Shown: one piece after another, positions 7,464 to 15,100 of the stretch
How the letters are laid out: every line of letters begins with the position of its first letter
Numbering within the stretch: the first letter of the stretch is position 1
Source of the DNA: Amycolatopsis sp. CA-230715
Lineage (GTDB): Bacteria; Actinomycetota; Actinomycetes; Mycobacteriales; Pseudonocardiaceae
Assembly: GCF_018736145.1 (NCBI RefSeq)
Contig: NZ_CP059997.1
Coordinates: 4,649,501-4,713,500, forward strand
Direction of reading: 5' to 3'
Length of the DNA stretch: 64,000 nucleotides
Program-made: the position numbers and the translations under genes
Notes under the pieces: generated by a model
Told to the model about the DNA's origin: nothing
The model's input: only the letters and a program-made list of their open reading frames with translations
Databases searched by the model: none

Positions 7464-8555
7464 TCAAGTGGCGGGCGCGGTGGTGAGCATCCAGTCGCTG
7501 AACGCGGCGTAGCGTTCGGCCGACTCGGCGGCCCCGACGGCGTACTCGATCGCGGTGGAATGTTCGCGCACCTTCTCGAAGCGGGCGCGGCGAACGCTTT
7601 CGTAGCGGGCGAGTGCGTCGGCGGAGCCGCTCGCCAGTTCGGCCCGCAGGACACCAGCGTCCTCGATGCCCAGTGTGCCGCCCGCCGCGAGATGCGGGGA
7701 AAGGCCGTGCGCGGCGTCACCGATCAGCGCGACCCGGCCGGTGGTCCAGCGGGGCAGCTCGGGCACGAGCATGATCTGGTTTTCCAGTACGGCCTCTTCC
7801 GGGGTCGCGGCGATCAGCTCCAGCAGCTCGTCGTGCCAGCCAGACTCGGCCACGTGGCGGGCGCGCCGCAACGCCCGATCCCGTTTGCTGCCCGATAGTT
7901 CACCGGAATCGAACTGGGCGACCCACCACATCGTCTGTCCTTTCGCGACTCGCGTGTACCCGCCCCTCGTGCGTTCCCCGCCGATGGTGACCATCGTGCC
8001 CTCCGGCCGCTCGCCGCCGGAGGGCACCACCGCACGCCACGCGTAGTTGCCCTCGTGCTCGACCGCCGCGCTGCCGGGCACCATGGCGGCGCGCACGTCG
8101 GAGTACACCCCGTCCGCGCCGATCAGCAGGTCCGCCCGCAACCGCTCGCCGCCGAGGTGCACCTCCACCCGGCCGTCGTACTCGGTGTAGCCGGTGACGT
8201 GCGCGCCGAGGCGGATCCGGTCCCTGCCCGTGGTATCGGCGAGCAGGGTGGTCAGCTCCGGGCGCGGCACCATCAGGAACCGGTAGGCGGACGCGTCGTA
8301 GCCCGCCGCGCGCTTCGGATTCCCGGCGGCGTCGTAGAACCACGCGTCGGTGGGCTCGCCGAGGCGCCGGACTTCGTCGCCGATGCCGAGTGTGTCGAAC
8401 TCCCGCAGCGCGTTCGGCCACAAGCCGATACCGGCACCGACGGCCCGCACGCGCGGCGCGTGTTCCAGCACGGTGACCTCGTGCCCGAGCAGCCGCAGCG
8501 AAGCCGCGGTGGTGAGCCCGACGAGACCGGCCCCCACGATCACAGTGCGCATCAT
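7464..8555 (-). CDS. FAD-dependent monooxygenase (PHBH-type)
   Basis: 363 residues if translation starts at ATG 8555 (the adjacent ATG at 8552 is equally possible), with GGAAGGAA upstream. The FAD-binding GAGLVGLTTAASLRLLG is at the N-terminus and the second FAD motif is LIGDAAHGLSPHLAAGG. This layout is that of group A aromatic hydroxylases, which use NAD(P)H and O2 to hydroxylate phenolic or polyketide-like substrates. It leads the operon with the BPL_N lipoprotein and is divergent from a LysR regulator that probably controls it. Confidence 0.85.
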   Translation of the reverse strand: MMRTVIVGAGLVGLTTAASLRLLGHEVTVLEHAPRVRAVGAGIGLWPNALREFDTLGIGDEVRRLGEPTDAWFYDAAGNPKRAAGYDASAYRFLMVPRPELTTLLADTTGRDRIRLGAHVTGYTEYDGRVEVHLGGERLRADLLIGADGVYSDVRAAMVPGSAAVEHEGNYAWRAVVPSGGERPEGTMVTIGGERTRGGYTRVAKGQTMWWVAQFDSGELSGSKRDRALRRARHVAESGWHDELLELIAATPEEAVLENQIMLVPELPRWTTGRVALIGDAAHGLSPHLAAGGTLGIEDAGVLRAELASGSADALARYESVRRARFEKVREHSTAIEYAVGAAESAERYAAFSDWMLTTAPAT

Positions 8556-8606
8556 TCGTTCCTTCCGGTGGTGTCTCCTCACCAGCCAATAGCGGAAAAC
8601 GGATGA

Positions 8607-8643
8607 CTTCAAATGCATGGTTCGGCATGGCTAGCATTACCGG
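8607..8643. promoter_or_regulatory. Putative LysR-regulated divergent promoter
   Basis: The 89-base gap contains AATGC-N17-GCATT (8610-8636), an interrupted dyad of the sort LysR proteins use. TAGCAT at 8632-8637 could serve as a -10 box for a leaderless regulator mRNA starting near GTG 8645. The -35 is weak. Confidence 0.3.
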
Positions 8644-8644
8644 T

Positions 8645-9541
8645 GTGCATTTGGACCTCAATCTGCTGGTCACCCTGGACGCACTGCTCGACGAGCGCAG
8701 CGTCACCGCGGCCGCGGACCGGCTGTACGTCACACAACCGGCGATGAGCCGCACCCTCGCCAGGATCCGGCAGGCCACCGGCGACCAGATCCTGGTCCGC
8801 TCCGGCCGGGTCATGCTGCCGACGCCCTACGCCGAGCAGATCCGGGACGAGGTGCACCACCTGGTCACGCGCGCCAACGCGGTGCTGACCCCGGCGACGG
8901 AGGTGGATCCGGCCACCCTGGACCGCACCTTCACCGTGCAGTGCAGCGACATCGTCGTCGACGCGCTCGTCACCCACCTCGCCGCCGACCTCACCCGGAT
9001 GGCTCCCGGGGTCTGCCTGCGAGTCCTCAGCGACGCCGCCGACGTCGCCGCCGAGGATCTGCGCCGCGGCCGCGTCGACCTGCAGATCACCAATCAGGTC
9101 CCGGCGCACGCCGACGCCCGTTCGACCACTGTGCTGACCGACGAGTTGGCGGTGATCGGCCGCCGCGACCTGCCGCGGCCCCCGTCGTCGTGGGCGGCGC
9201 TGGCCGCGCTCGGCCACGTGGTGATCTCCCGGCAGGGCGGCAGGCACAACCGCGTCGACGACCTGCTGAAGGAGCGGAAGCTCAGCCGGAAGGTCGCCTT
9301 CACCGTGCCGACGCTGGCACTTGCGCTGCGGATCGTGGCCACGCACAACCTGGTCGTGGTCGCTCCCCGGCTCCTGTCCGGGCACGCGCTGCCGTCTTCG
9401 CTGCGCAGTTACCCGATGCCGGGCCCCACCTCGCCGATTCCCGCGGTACTGGCCTGGCACGCCCGCCACGACCGTGACGCCGCGCACCGGTGGCTGCGCG
9501 CGCTCATCGCCGACGCGCTCCGCGCGATCACCGAGCACTGA
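8645..9541 (+). CDS. LysR-family transcriptional regulator
   Basis: 298 residues from GTG 8645 (HLDLNLLVTLDALLDERS). The N-terminal winged helix is classic (VTAAADRLYVTQPAMSRTL) and is followed by a periplasmic-binding-protein-like effector domain. ATGs at 8603 and 8627 are also in frame, but the family alignment starts at the HLDLN segment. It is divergent from the FAD monooxygenase operon, the standard LysR arrangement, and probably controls that operon in response to its substrate. Confidence 0.9.
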   Translation: MHLDLNLLVTLDALLDERSVTAAADRLYVTQPAMSRTLARIRQATGDQILVRSGRVMLPTPYAEQIRDEVHHLVTRANAVLTPATEVDPATLDRTFTVQCSDIVVDALVTHLAADLTRMAPGVCLRVLSDAADVAAEDLRRGRVDLQITNQVPAHADARSTTVLTDELAVIGRRDLPRPPSSWAALAALGHVVISRQGGRHNRVDDLLKERKLSRKVAFTVPTLALALRIVATHNLVVVAPRLLSGHALPSSLRSYPMPGPTSPIPAVLAWHARHDRDAAHRWLRALIADALRAITEH

Positions 9542-9693
9542 TCGGTCGCATCCGGACTGTCCACTGTGGCCGGTTCGTAGCTCTTGCGGACGAGACGGCC
9601 TCCTCCTAGTTGACGATGTGGTGCCCGCACGCGCCGCCTTAGCGTCGGCTGGGTGACGGGCCGCTGGCCCGTCCACGGTCAGGAGGAGGTCAG

Positions 9694-11151
9694 GTGCGAA
9701 AAACTGTGTCGGCCGCGTTCGCCGTCGCCGCGCTGGCGACGATGGTCGTGGTCCCGGAAGCCGCCGCGGCGCCGGGCGGGATCGAATGGGGTGCGTGCCC
9801 GAAGGACGTGGCGGCGCCCGGCCTGGAGTGCTCGACGCTGCGGGTTCCGCTGAACTACCAGGATCCGGGCGGGCGGACGATCGAAGTCGCGATCTCCCGC
9901 CTCGCCAGTACGAACCCGGGCAAGCGGCGCGGCGTCGTGCTCACCAACGAGGGCGGGCCCGGCGGCCCCGGCCTGAACTTCCCCGCGTTCCTCCGGGACC
10001 GGGGCATGCCGAAGGACGTGCTGGACGCTTACGACGTGATCGGGTTCGACCCGCGCGGCGTCGGCCACAGCACGCCCGTCACCTGCGATCTGACACCCGA
10101 GCAGAAGGCGCGCGGAAACGTCCCGCCGTACGCGAGGGACGCGGCCGACGTCGCGAAGCGGGCGCAGGAGGTGAAGGCCGTCGCGGAGCAGTGCGCCACG
10201 TCGAAAACGGCGCCGCTGCTGCCCTACATCACGACGGCCAACACCGCGCGCGACATGGACCGGATCCGCGCGGCACTGGGCGAGCGGAAGGCGTCCTACC
10301 TCGGCTACTCCTACGGCACCCACCTCGGCGCGGTCTACACCACGTTGTTCCCGCGGACCAGCGACCGCGTCGTGCTCGACAGCAGCCTGCCGCCCGGCGG
10401 GCTGGACCGCCACGGCGGGCGCCTGATGGCCGAAGGGTTCCAGAAGCGGTTCCCGGACTTCGCGAAGTTCGTCGCCGCCCACCCGGAGTACGGGCTGGGC
10501 GCGAAACCGCAGCAGGTGGAAGCGAAGTACTTCGAACTCGCCGCGCGGCTGGACAAGGCGCCCCGGCCGGACGGCATGGACGGCGCGCTGTTCCGGTTGA
10601 CCACGTTCGGCCTGTTGTACGGCGATTCGCAGTTCCCGATGCTGGCCGAGCTCTACAAAGCACTGAACACCGGCGGGCCGCTTCCGCCTCCGCCACCGGG
10701 CGCACCCGAGACGGACCCGGACAACGCGCTGTCCAGCCATCTCTACGTGATCTGCGGCGACAGCACCTGGCCGAAGTCGGTCGGCGGCTACCAGGCGGAC
10801 GTCGCGACCGACCGGGTCCGCTACCCGATGTTCGGTGCCGCGGCGGCCAACATCCGGCCGTGCGCCTTCTGGCCGTCCGCGCCGGTCGAACCCCCGGTGC
10901 GGATCGGCGGCGACGGACCGTCGAACGTGCTCATCGCGCAGAACCTGCGCGATCCGGCGACCCCGCTGAGCGGCGCTGAGGAGATGCGCCGGGCGCTCGG
11001 TGACCGGGCCAGGATGGTGACCGCGGACCAGGGCGGCCACGGCACCTACCTGCTCGGGAAGAACAAGTGCGCCACGGAAGCCGTGAACGCCTTCCTCACC
11101 ACCGGAAAACGGCCCGCGGACGATATCGCCTGCGCCGCGGAACCGGCCTGA
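9694..11151 (+). CDS. Secreted alpha/beta hydrolase, tripeptidyl-aminopeptidase (TAP)-like
   Basis: 485 residues from GTG 9694 with a strong AGGAGGAGGT site. A signal peptide (hydrophobic core AAFAVAALATMVVV, then Ala-rich cleavage region) precedes a hydrolase domain. TNEGGPGGPG is the oxyanion region, GYSYG holds the nucleophile Ser, and a C-terminal TAP-like segment ends with DQGGHGTY, which supplies the His. This matches secreted actinobacterial SlpD/SlpE-type peptidases that release N-terminal tri- or dipeptides, and some esterases. It is convergent with lsr2, separated by a strong hairpin. Confidence 0.85.
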   Translation: MRKTVSAAFAVAALATMVVVPEAAAAPGGIEWGACPKDVAAPGLECSTLRVPLNYQDPGGRTIEVAISRLASTNPGKRRGVVLTNEGGPGGPGLNFPAFLRDRGMPKDVLDAYDVIGFDPRGVGHSTPVTCDLTPEQKARGNVPPYARDAADVAKRAQEVKAVAEQCATSKTAPLLPYITTANTARDMDRIRAALGERKASYLGYSYGTHLGAVYTTLFPRTSDRVVLDSSLPPGGLDRHGGRLMAEGFQKRFPDFAKFVAAHPEYGLGAKPQQVEAKYFELAARLDKAPRPDGMDGALFRLTTFGLLYGDSQFPMLAELYKALNTGGPLPPPPPGAPETDPDNALSSHLYVICGDSTWPKSVGGYQADVATDRVRYPMFGAAAANIRPCAFWPSAPVEPPVRIGGDGPSNVLIAQNLRDPATPLSGAEEMRRALGDRARMVTADQGGHGTYLLGKNKCATEAVNAFLTTGKRPADDIACAAEPA

Positions 11152-11191
11152 CCGGTCCACTTCGGATTGTCTCGTTCGGACAGTCCGCGGC

Positions 11192-11230
11192 GGGTGACCT
11201 GGCTGCCGGTCGGGGGCAGCCAGGTCACCC
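11192..11230. terminator. Bidirectional terminator between the hydrolase gene and lsr2
   Basis: Perfect 16-bp stem: GGGTGACCTGGCTGCC (11192-11207) pairs with 11215-11230 across a 7-nt loop. It lies between two convergent genes (stops at 11151 and 11236). There is no T-run, as is usual in high-GC actinobacteria. Confidence 0.85.
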
Positions 11231-11235
11231 GGCGA

Positions 11236-11658
11236 TCAGCTGGCCTTCTTCTTGCGGGCCGCCCGTTTGCGGGCGGGCTTCGCCTCGGCCTCCGCCTCGG
11301 CCTGCTGGGCCTCGTCGTAGGCGTTGATGATCTCCGCGGACAGGCGGCCGCGCTCGGCGATGTCGTAGCCGTTGTCCTGCGCCCACGCGCGGATCTGGCG
11401 GTTGCGCTCCCGGTCCGTCGACGAGGTCGTGGCGCTTCCGCCTCCCGCGGCGGACTGCCCGGTCGCGAGCCGGACCTTGCGGCCACCGGTGCGGCGGGCC
11501 GCGGCGATGTAGGACTCGAACTCACCGCGCAGCGCGGCGGCGTTGTCGTCGGACAGGTCGATCTCGTAGCTGACGCCGTCGAGCGCGAACGGAACCGTCT
11601 GCGACGCTTCCGTGCCGTCGATGTCGTCGAGAATCTCGACAAGAACCTTCTGGGCCAT
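11236..11658 (-). CDS. lsr2: Lsr2-type nucleoid-associated xenogeneic silencer
   Basis: 140 residues from ATG 11658 (MAQKVLVEILDDIDG) with AGGAGG upstream; an upstream in-frame ATG at 11679 is too close to that site to be used. The N-terminal dimerisation domain (VSYEIDLSDDNAAALR) is followed by a variable linker and the C-terminal DNA-binding domain IRAWAQDNGYDIAERGRL, whose RGR loop enters the minor groove of AT-rich DNA. The Lys/Arg-rich tail (ARKRAARKKK) is longer than in the mycobacterial protein. Lsr2 silences horizontally acquired AT-rich genes, so it could repress the lower-GC island that starts 0.4 kb away. Confidence 0.95.
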   Translation of the reverse strand: MAQKVLVEILDDIDGTEASQTVPFALDGVSYEIDLSDDNAAALRGEFESYIAAARRTGGRKVRLATGQSAAGGGSATTSSTDRERNRQIRAWAQDNGYDIAERGRLSAEIINAYDEAQQAEAEAEAKPARKRAARKKKAS

Positions 11659-11679
11659 ACTGGTCGTTCCTCCTGACAA

Positions 11680-12021
11680 GACACCGCGTGCAGGGAGGTG
11701 GCGGTGTCACCGTGCGCAGGGTAACCCGAACGGCCCAACGGCGGCGCGAACACCGCACCGAAACCGCGATCACCAGCCGAGATCTCCCCGGACCAGCGCC
11801 CGTTATCCGAATTCCCGATCGTGCCCGACACGGATTTCGCACCTCAGAGGCGCGAGTGAAAAGCGGACTCGGAACCTCGTCACCACAACGATCCGCGCCG
11901 TCACCTTTCGCGTCCGGACCGTGCCTCCCAGCCAGTTCGCCGACGCCCGACCCGCCGATCAGGATCCACCAGCGACCCTGGCCGCGTGATGCCCAACCGC
12001 CGCCCGCTAAACTCTGCACAC
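11680..12021. other. Gene-free region between lsr2 and the tRNA-Lys fragment
   Basis: No convincing coding frame. It must contain the lsr2 promoter (minus strand) and the tRNA promoter (plus strand); TAAACT at 12008-12013 is a plausible -10 for a tRNA starting at 12022. Confidence 0.5.
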
Positions 12022-12066
12022 GGGCCGCTAGCTCAGTTGGTAGAGCAAGGGACTTTTAATCCCCGG
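12022..12066 (+). tRNA. Truncated tRNA-Lys(TTT): 5' half only, probable att site
   Basis: GGGCCGC (acceptor 5' strand), TA, GCTC...GAGC (D arm with AGTTGGTA), then AGGGA-CTTTTAA-TCCCC (anticodon arm, anticodon TTT) are all in place. After TCCCC the sequence no longer resembles a tRNA: no T-arm TTCGA box and no acceptor 3' strand GCGGCCC follow. I infer that an element integrated at the anticodon or variable region and displaced the 3' half. No matching 3' half was seen in this window. Confidence 0.8.
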
Positions 12067-12075
12067 GTTTGCCGT

Positions 12076-12163
12076 GTTAACGAGTGTTGCATAGTGTCGC
12101 CCAAGGTTAATCTGTGCAGGTCAGACCACATTTTCCGCTGACGTTAATGTTGGGCAGTGTCGC
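12076..12163. repeat. Direct and inverted repeats at the element junction
   Basis: GTTAACGAGTGTTGCATAGTGTCGC (in part) at 12076-12100 is echoed by GTTAATGTTGGGCAGTGTCG at 12143-12162 (shared GTTAA, TGTTG, GTGTCGC). GCCCAAGGTTAA (12100-12111) is also an imperfect inverted copy of TTAATGTTGGGC (12145-12156). Such clustered repeats beside a truncated tRNA resemble recombinase arm-binding sites. Confidence 0.45.
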
Positions 12164-12355
12164 GGCGTATCGGGCGCTCTGTGAGCAACGGAGCCCAAAC
12201 GGAGACCGCCATCGGCCTGCGGGCGACCGCCGCACGAGTCGGTCGGAGAAACTCACACCGTAGCTGCCCGCGACCCGTTCCAGCGCGAAGGTGTAGGCAG
12301 CACCGGGCAGTATTGCTAACACCGCGACCGGCAGCCCTCGGAAGGTGGAGATCAC
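12107..12355 (-). pseudogene. Truncated N-terminus of a DUF6338-like membrane protein
   Basis: The GTG at 12355 overlaps the SLOG gene's stop (GTGA), so it was the last gene of the operon. The first ~41 residues (MISTFRGLPVAVLAILPGAA, then FALERVAGSYGVSFSDRLVR) have the N-terminal membrane anchor plus charged segment seen in DUF6338-type proteins. Beyond about 12232 the frame becomes low-quality sequence and stops at 12107, next to the att-like junction. I infer that the integration or deletion that formed the junction cut this gene off. Confidence 0.4.
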
Positions 12356-12825
12356 GTTCGCCGCACCCCTTCGGGCCAGGTGATCAGCACGTCGCGGTGG
12401 AGCTTGCGGGCACGGGCGACCGCGTCGCCAGTGCCACCGAGGCCGTGCGCCGGCCGCCCATCCCAGACTGCGACCAGCAGATCACAGTGTTCGACCACGT
12501 ACTTCCCAGCAGCATCGAAGGCCTTCTCACTGGGGCTGGGGAAGTCGAGTTCAGTGACCGTGTGTGCGGCCGCGCGCAGCCCCAAGTAGGTGGTCAGGTC
12601 TGCGCCGGTGAAGGTTTCCTGGTAGCTGCGGCAGGGGATTACCGCGTGCAGGCGATGCCCGGTCTCCACAAGGAGTTCGGCGAACAGGTGGTCCGCGCCT
12701 GCAGCGAGACTGGACAGCCCGATTACCCGGCCGACCTGGCGGGCGAGCAACGCGCGTATGTCCTTCTCGGCGCGGGCTCGTGCCAGGGCGGGCAGATTCT
12801 GGTGCCCGCTGACTCCGATGGACAT
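12352..12825 (-). CDS. SLOG-domain (LOG/DprA-like Rossmann) nucleotide-binding protein
   Basis: 157 residues from ATG 12825, which overlaps the caspase stop as TGATG, so the two are translationally coupled. The order SIGVSGHQNL, GLSSLAAGADHLFAELLV, LHAVIPCRSYQETF, and KYVVEHCDLLVAVWDGRPAH fits the SLOG fold (GxxG first loop, GAD loop, late DLLVAVWDG strand). SLOG domains bind or sense NAD-derived and other nucleotide signals; the sensor domain of Thoeris ThsA is one. In this operon it could detect, make or destroy the TIR product. It is a single-domain protein with no effector fused. Confidence 0.75.
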   Translation of the reverse strand: MSIGVSGHQNLPALARARAEKDIRALLARQVGRVIGLSSLAAGADHLFAELLVETGHRLHAVIPCRSYQETFTGADLTTYLGLRAAAHTVTELDFPSPSEKAFDAAGKYVVEHCDLLVAVWDGRPAHGLGGTGDAVARARKLHRDVLITWPEGVRRT

Positions 12826-13775
12826 CACAGCATTCCCTGCTTCGCCATCAGCCAGTAGTGTTGTCCCAGTGCGGTCAGCTTGCAGCTTCCGCTCTCCATC
12901 GCCGCGAAGTACATGTGCTGATGATCCACGGGCTCGACCAGCTTGTTCGCCCGGCACGTCTGCAACTGAGTGAAGATCTTCTCGTGCTCCGGATGGGGGT
13001 CCAGCCCGGAGCACGACTTGTCGGGCTCGAAGCTCGGATCGAGCGGGAAGTGGTACTCAGGCACGGGGAACCATTCGATGAGCTTGCGCAGCGTGGCCAG
13101 CGGCGGTGCTGGAGCACATCGTCGCAGGTCGTGTAGTCGGTCGATGTTGGCCTTGAACGTCGGGCGCTGATCCCACGGGCCGAAGCATTCCGACAGATAT
13201 GCGTACAGCCCGGCGACGGTGACGTGGCCGAGCACGTCAGCCGCGCCAGCGTCGAGCGCACCCTCAAGGTGAGTGGAGAACAGTCCGCGGCCACCGGACT
13301 CAGCGGAGGTCTGATCACTGCGGCTGGCCGTCAGAATAGACATGCCGCTGCGCAGCACCGCTGCATTCGTGAGCGCCGTGACCGTGCCTGCACCACCAGC
13401 GAAGCAGCAGTCCAAGATCACCACTATTTCCTTGACCTGCGAGTTCACGGCGATCTCCAACACCTCAGCGAACCGGACTCCGAGTGTCTCCTCGTCGCCG
13501 TCGCTGGTCACTAGGGCGACGTCGCCGGCCACGAGCATGCCGTGACCGGCGAAGTACAGCAGCGCGAAATCGGCGCCATCGGCCAACAGTTCTCGAACGC
13601 GGGTCAACAGGTCGCGCCGGTTTACCGTGCCGGTCAACAGCCGGCAGGATAGGTTCGCGGTGTAGTCCTCGTTACGCGCGAGGAGCGGCTCCAGTGCTGT
13701 GGCGTCGTTGACACACCCACTCAGGTCCTGCATGTTGTCGTAGTGGTCTATCCCGACCAGCAGAGCACGTCGCAT
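12825..13775 (-). CDS. Caspase-like (C14) protease, probable immune effector
   Basis: 316 residues from ATG 13775. The p20-like core starts MRRALLVGIDHYDN and carries the catalytic His in LLYFAGHGM (His 78) and the Cys in VVILDCCFAGG (Cys 124), so the dyad is intact. A C-terminal domain after ~residue 215 (EHEKIFTQLQTCRANKLVEP, then AAMESGSCKLTALGQHYW) looks like a winged helix and may bind a ligand or partner. Bacterial caspase-like proteases act as suicide effectors in several defence systems. It lies 4 bases after the TIR gene and overlaps the SLOG gene, arguing for one transcript. Confidence 0.85.
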   Translation of the reverse strand: MRRALLVGIDHYDNMQDLSGCVNDATALEPLLARNEDYTANLSCRLLTGTVNRRDLLTRVRELLADGADFALLYFAGHGMLVAGDVALVTSDGDEETLGVRFAEVLEIAVNSQVKEIVVILDCCFAGGAGTVTALTNAAVLRSGMSILTASRSDQTSAESGGRGLFSTHLEGALDAGAADVLGHVTVAGLYAYLSECFGPWDQRPTFKANIDRLHDLRRCAPAPPLATLRKLIEWFPVPEYHFPLDPSFEPDKSCSGLDPHPEHEKIFTQLQTCRANKLVEPVDHQHMYFAAMESGSCKLTALGQHYWLMAKQGML

Positions 13776-13779
13776 GAGG

Positions 13780-14160
13780 TCAAAGGCCGTCGATGAACGA
13801 GGTGACCGCCTCCCACGTCCAGGGCACGCACCGTGACATGCCCATTTGGGTCGGCTTGGTCCGGTAGCCGTCGTCCAGCCAGATCCCCAGCAGCGGCTTA
13901 TCTTCTTCGACCGCGCAGGTGATCTCCCATAGCTGCCCCGTCGCCTGCGGGGTGGCGCGTGAGATCAAGACGATCACCCCACGGGAACGAACGATCCTAG
14001 TACGGACCCGCTTCTTCCACTCCGTCTCGTAAGGCTCCTTCACCGACATGTCGGTGAACTCGAACGGAGTCCTCGCTGACACACGCTGGCCCGTGAACAG
14101 GTTCCGCCGCGCCTCGTCTTCCTTGGCGAAGGCGATGAACACCGTCTTACGATCTGCCAT
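13780..14160 (-). CDS. TIR-like (MTH538/ThsB-type) protein
   Basis: 126 residues; a single TIR-fold domain. VFIAFAKEDEARRNLFTGQ is the first strand and BB-like region, FEFTDMSV follows, then VRSRGVIVLISRATPQATGQ and LWEITCAVEEDKPLLGIWL. The Glu in LWEIT (Glu 79) is at the catalytic position of NADase TIRs. This subfamily includes ThsB of Thoeris, which makes cyclic ADP-ribose-type signals on infection. As first gene of the TIR-caspase-SLOG operon it is the likely infection sensor and signal maker. Confidence 0.8.
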   Translation of the reverse strand: MADRKTVFIAFAKEDEARRNLFTGQRVSARTPFEFTDMSVKEPYETEWKKRVRTRIVRSRGVIVLISRATPQATGQLWEITCAVEEDKPLLGIWLDDGYRTKPTQMGMSRCVPWTWEAVTSFIDGL

Positions 14161-14359
14161 CCCGATCCCTCACTCCATCCTCGTCGCGGTGATGCACTAC
14201 GCGCCACCGTCGATGGCCCGGCGCCGTACCCGAAGGCACCGACAAACCACTCAACGTCGCCCCTGGACGAAGAGGCGCCTGCCAATAGTCAGTAGTCGTA
14301 CAGAAGATCGTCCGCGTAACACAGCCGCTAACAGATCAGGTCCTGGAGGGCTCACCTCG

Positions 14360-14611
14360 CACGAACGATGTGTCCTGCTGATCTTGAACATGCCGGTCAC
14401 ACGGCGTGAGGTGCCCGGCGCATCGTGGCGAATCATGCCCCAAGCCGGGGCGCACGTCGTAATCCTGACCGCGTACGCCGTGGCCGAGGGCGTGTTTAAC
14501 GCACTGCGCGCGGGCGCTGTCGACTTCCTGGTCAAGGACACCCAGTCTGGGGACTTCCTACCGACGTGCCAGAATTCGATCAACTCGGCAGTATTATTCC
14601 ATCTAGCTTAA
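14360..14611 (+). pseudogene. Response-regulator receiver-domain fragment without the phospho-acceptor Asp
   Basis: The plus-strand frame reads CVLLILNMPV, then MPQAGAHVVILTAYAVAEG, then FNALRAGAVDFLVKDT, which is the middle and end of a NarL-type receiver (expected LLDLNMP, LTAY, AxxAGAxxFLxKD). The phospho-acceptor position is Ile in LLILNMP. No acidic N-terminal pocket and no output HTH are present; the frame stops at 14611. It is a decayed fragment. Confidence 0.45.
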
Positions 14612-15100
14612 ATAAGATGTAGTGCATCTGCGCGACATCTCATCATCATTCTTCATCGCAACGTGGACACGAATCAAAGATGATTCGACAACTCGAAGCG
14701 GCTTGATGGCCACCGCGATCGCCAGCGCGGCGACAATCTTTACCCAAGCTACATTGGCCCCAAGTCTCCCCCGGCGGCTTGCCATCGTAATTTTCATGAT
14801 CAATCCATTGTCCAAAGCACCTGCGGGAAACATGTGACCAATTTGCAGCTTGTTTGGCAACTTTATCACGAATAGTTTCCTCGGTCTCACGGAACTGTCG
14901 ATCCAACTCGGGCCGTTCGCGGCGAAGTCGATCCATGTCAAGAAGTGGTTTAATCATGCACCATGGTGACACGCAAGCATGTTCCTTGCGAGACGATTGA
15001 CCGACCCGAGACCCACTTGCAACACACTACCTCCCACGAAAACCACAGTCAGTTCCGCACAGAAGACCGAATCGCCAAACCGAACAGTCGGTACTGGGTG
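14612..15100. other. AT-richer stretch without a convincing gene
   Basis: The clearest open frame is minus strand 14646-14972 (108 codons, containing ERPELDRQFRETEETIRDKV, a helical charged stretch, followed by a Cys-rich tail). It has no clear ribosome-binding site and no recognised family. Another minus frame (14603-14941) encodes a hydrophobic segment. The rest seems non-coding and follows the Gabija-like helicase's 3' end. Confidence 0.3.

Noticed and set aside
9679..11160. A 493-codon open frame antisense to the secreted hydrolase gene
   Set aside because: High-GC coding DNA often leaves the opposite strand open; the plus-strand product has signal peptide and catalytic motifs, the antisense product only Arg/Gly/Val-rich sequence.
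12157..12858. Plus-strand frame opposite the SLOG gene
   Set aside because: Antisense of a translationally coupled gene with a recognisable fold.
14603..14941. Minus-strand frame with a hydrophobic helix (VAWVKIVAALAIAVAIKPLR)
   Set aside because: No start signal and overlapping another equally weak frame; reported only within the AT-rich interval.
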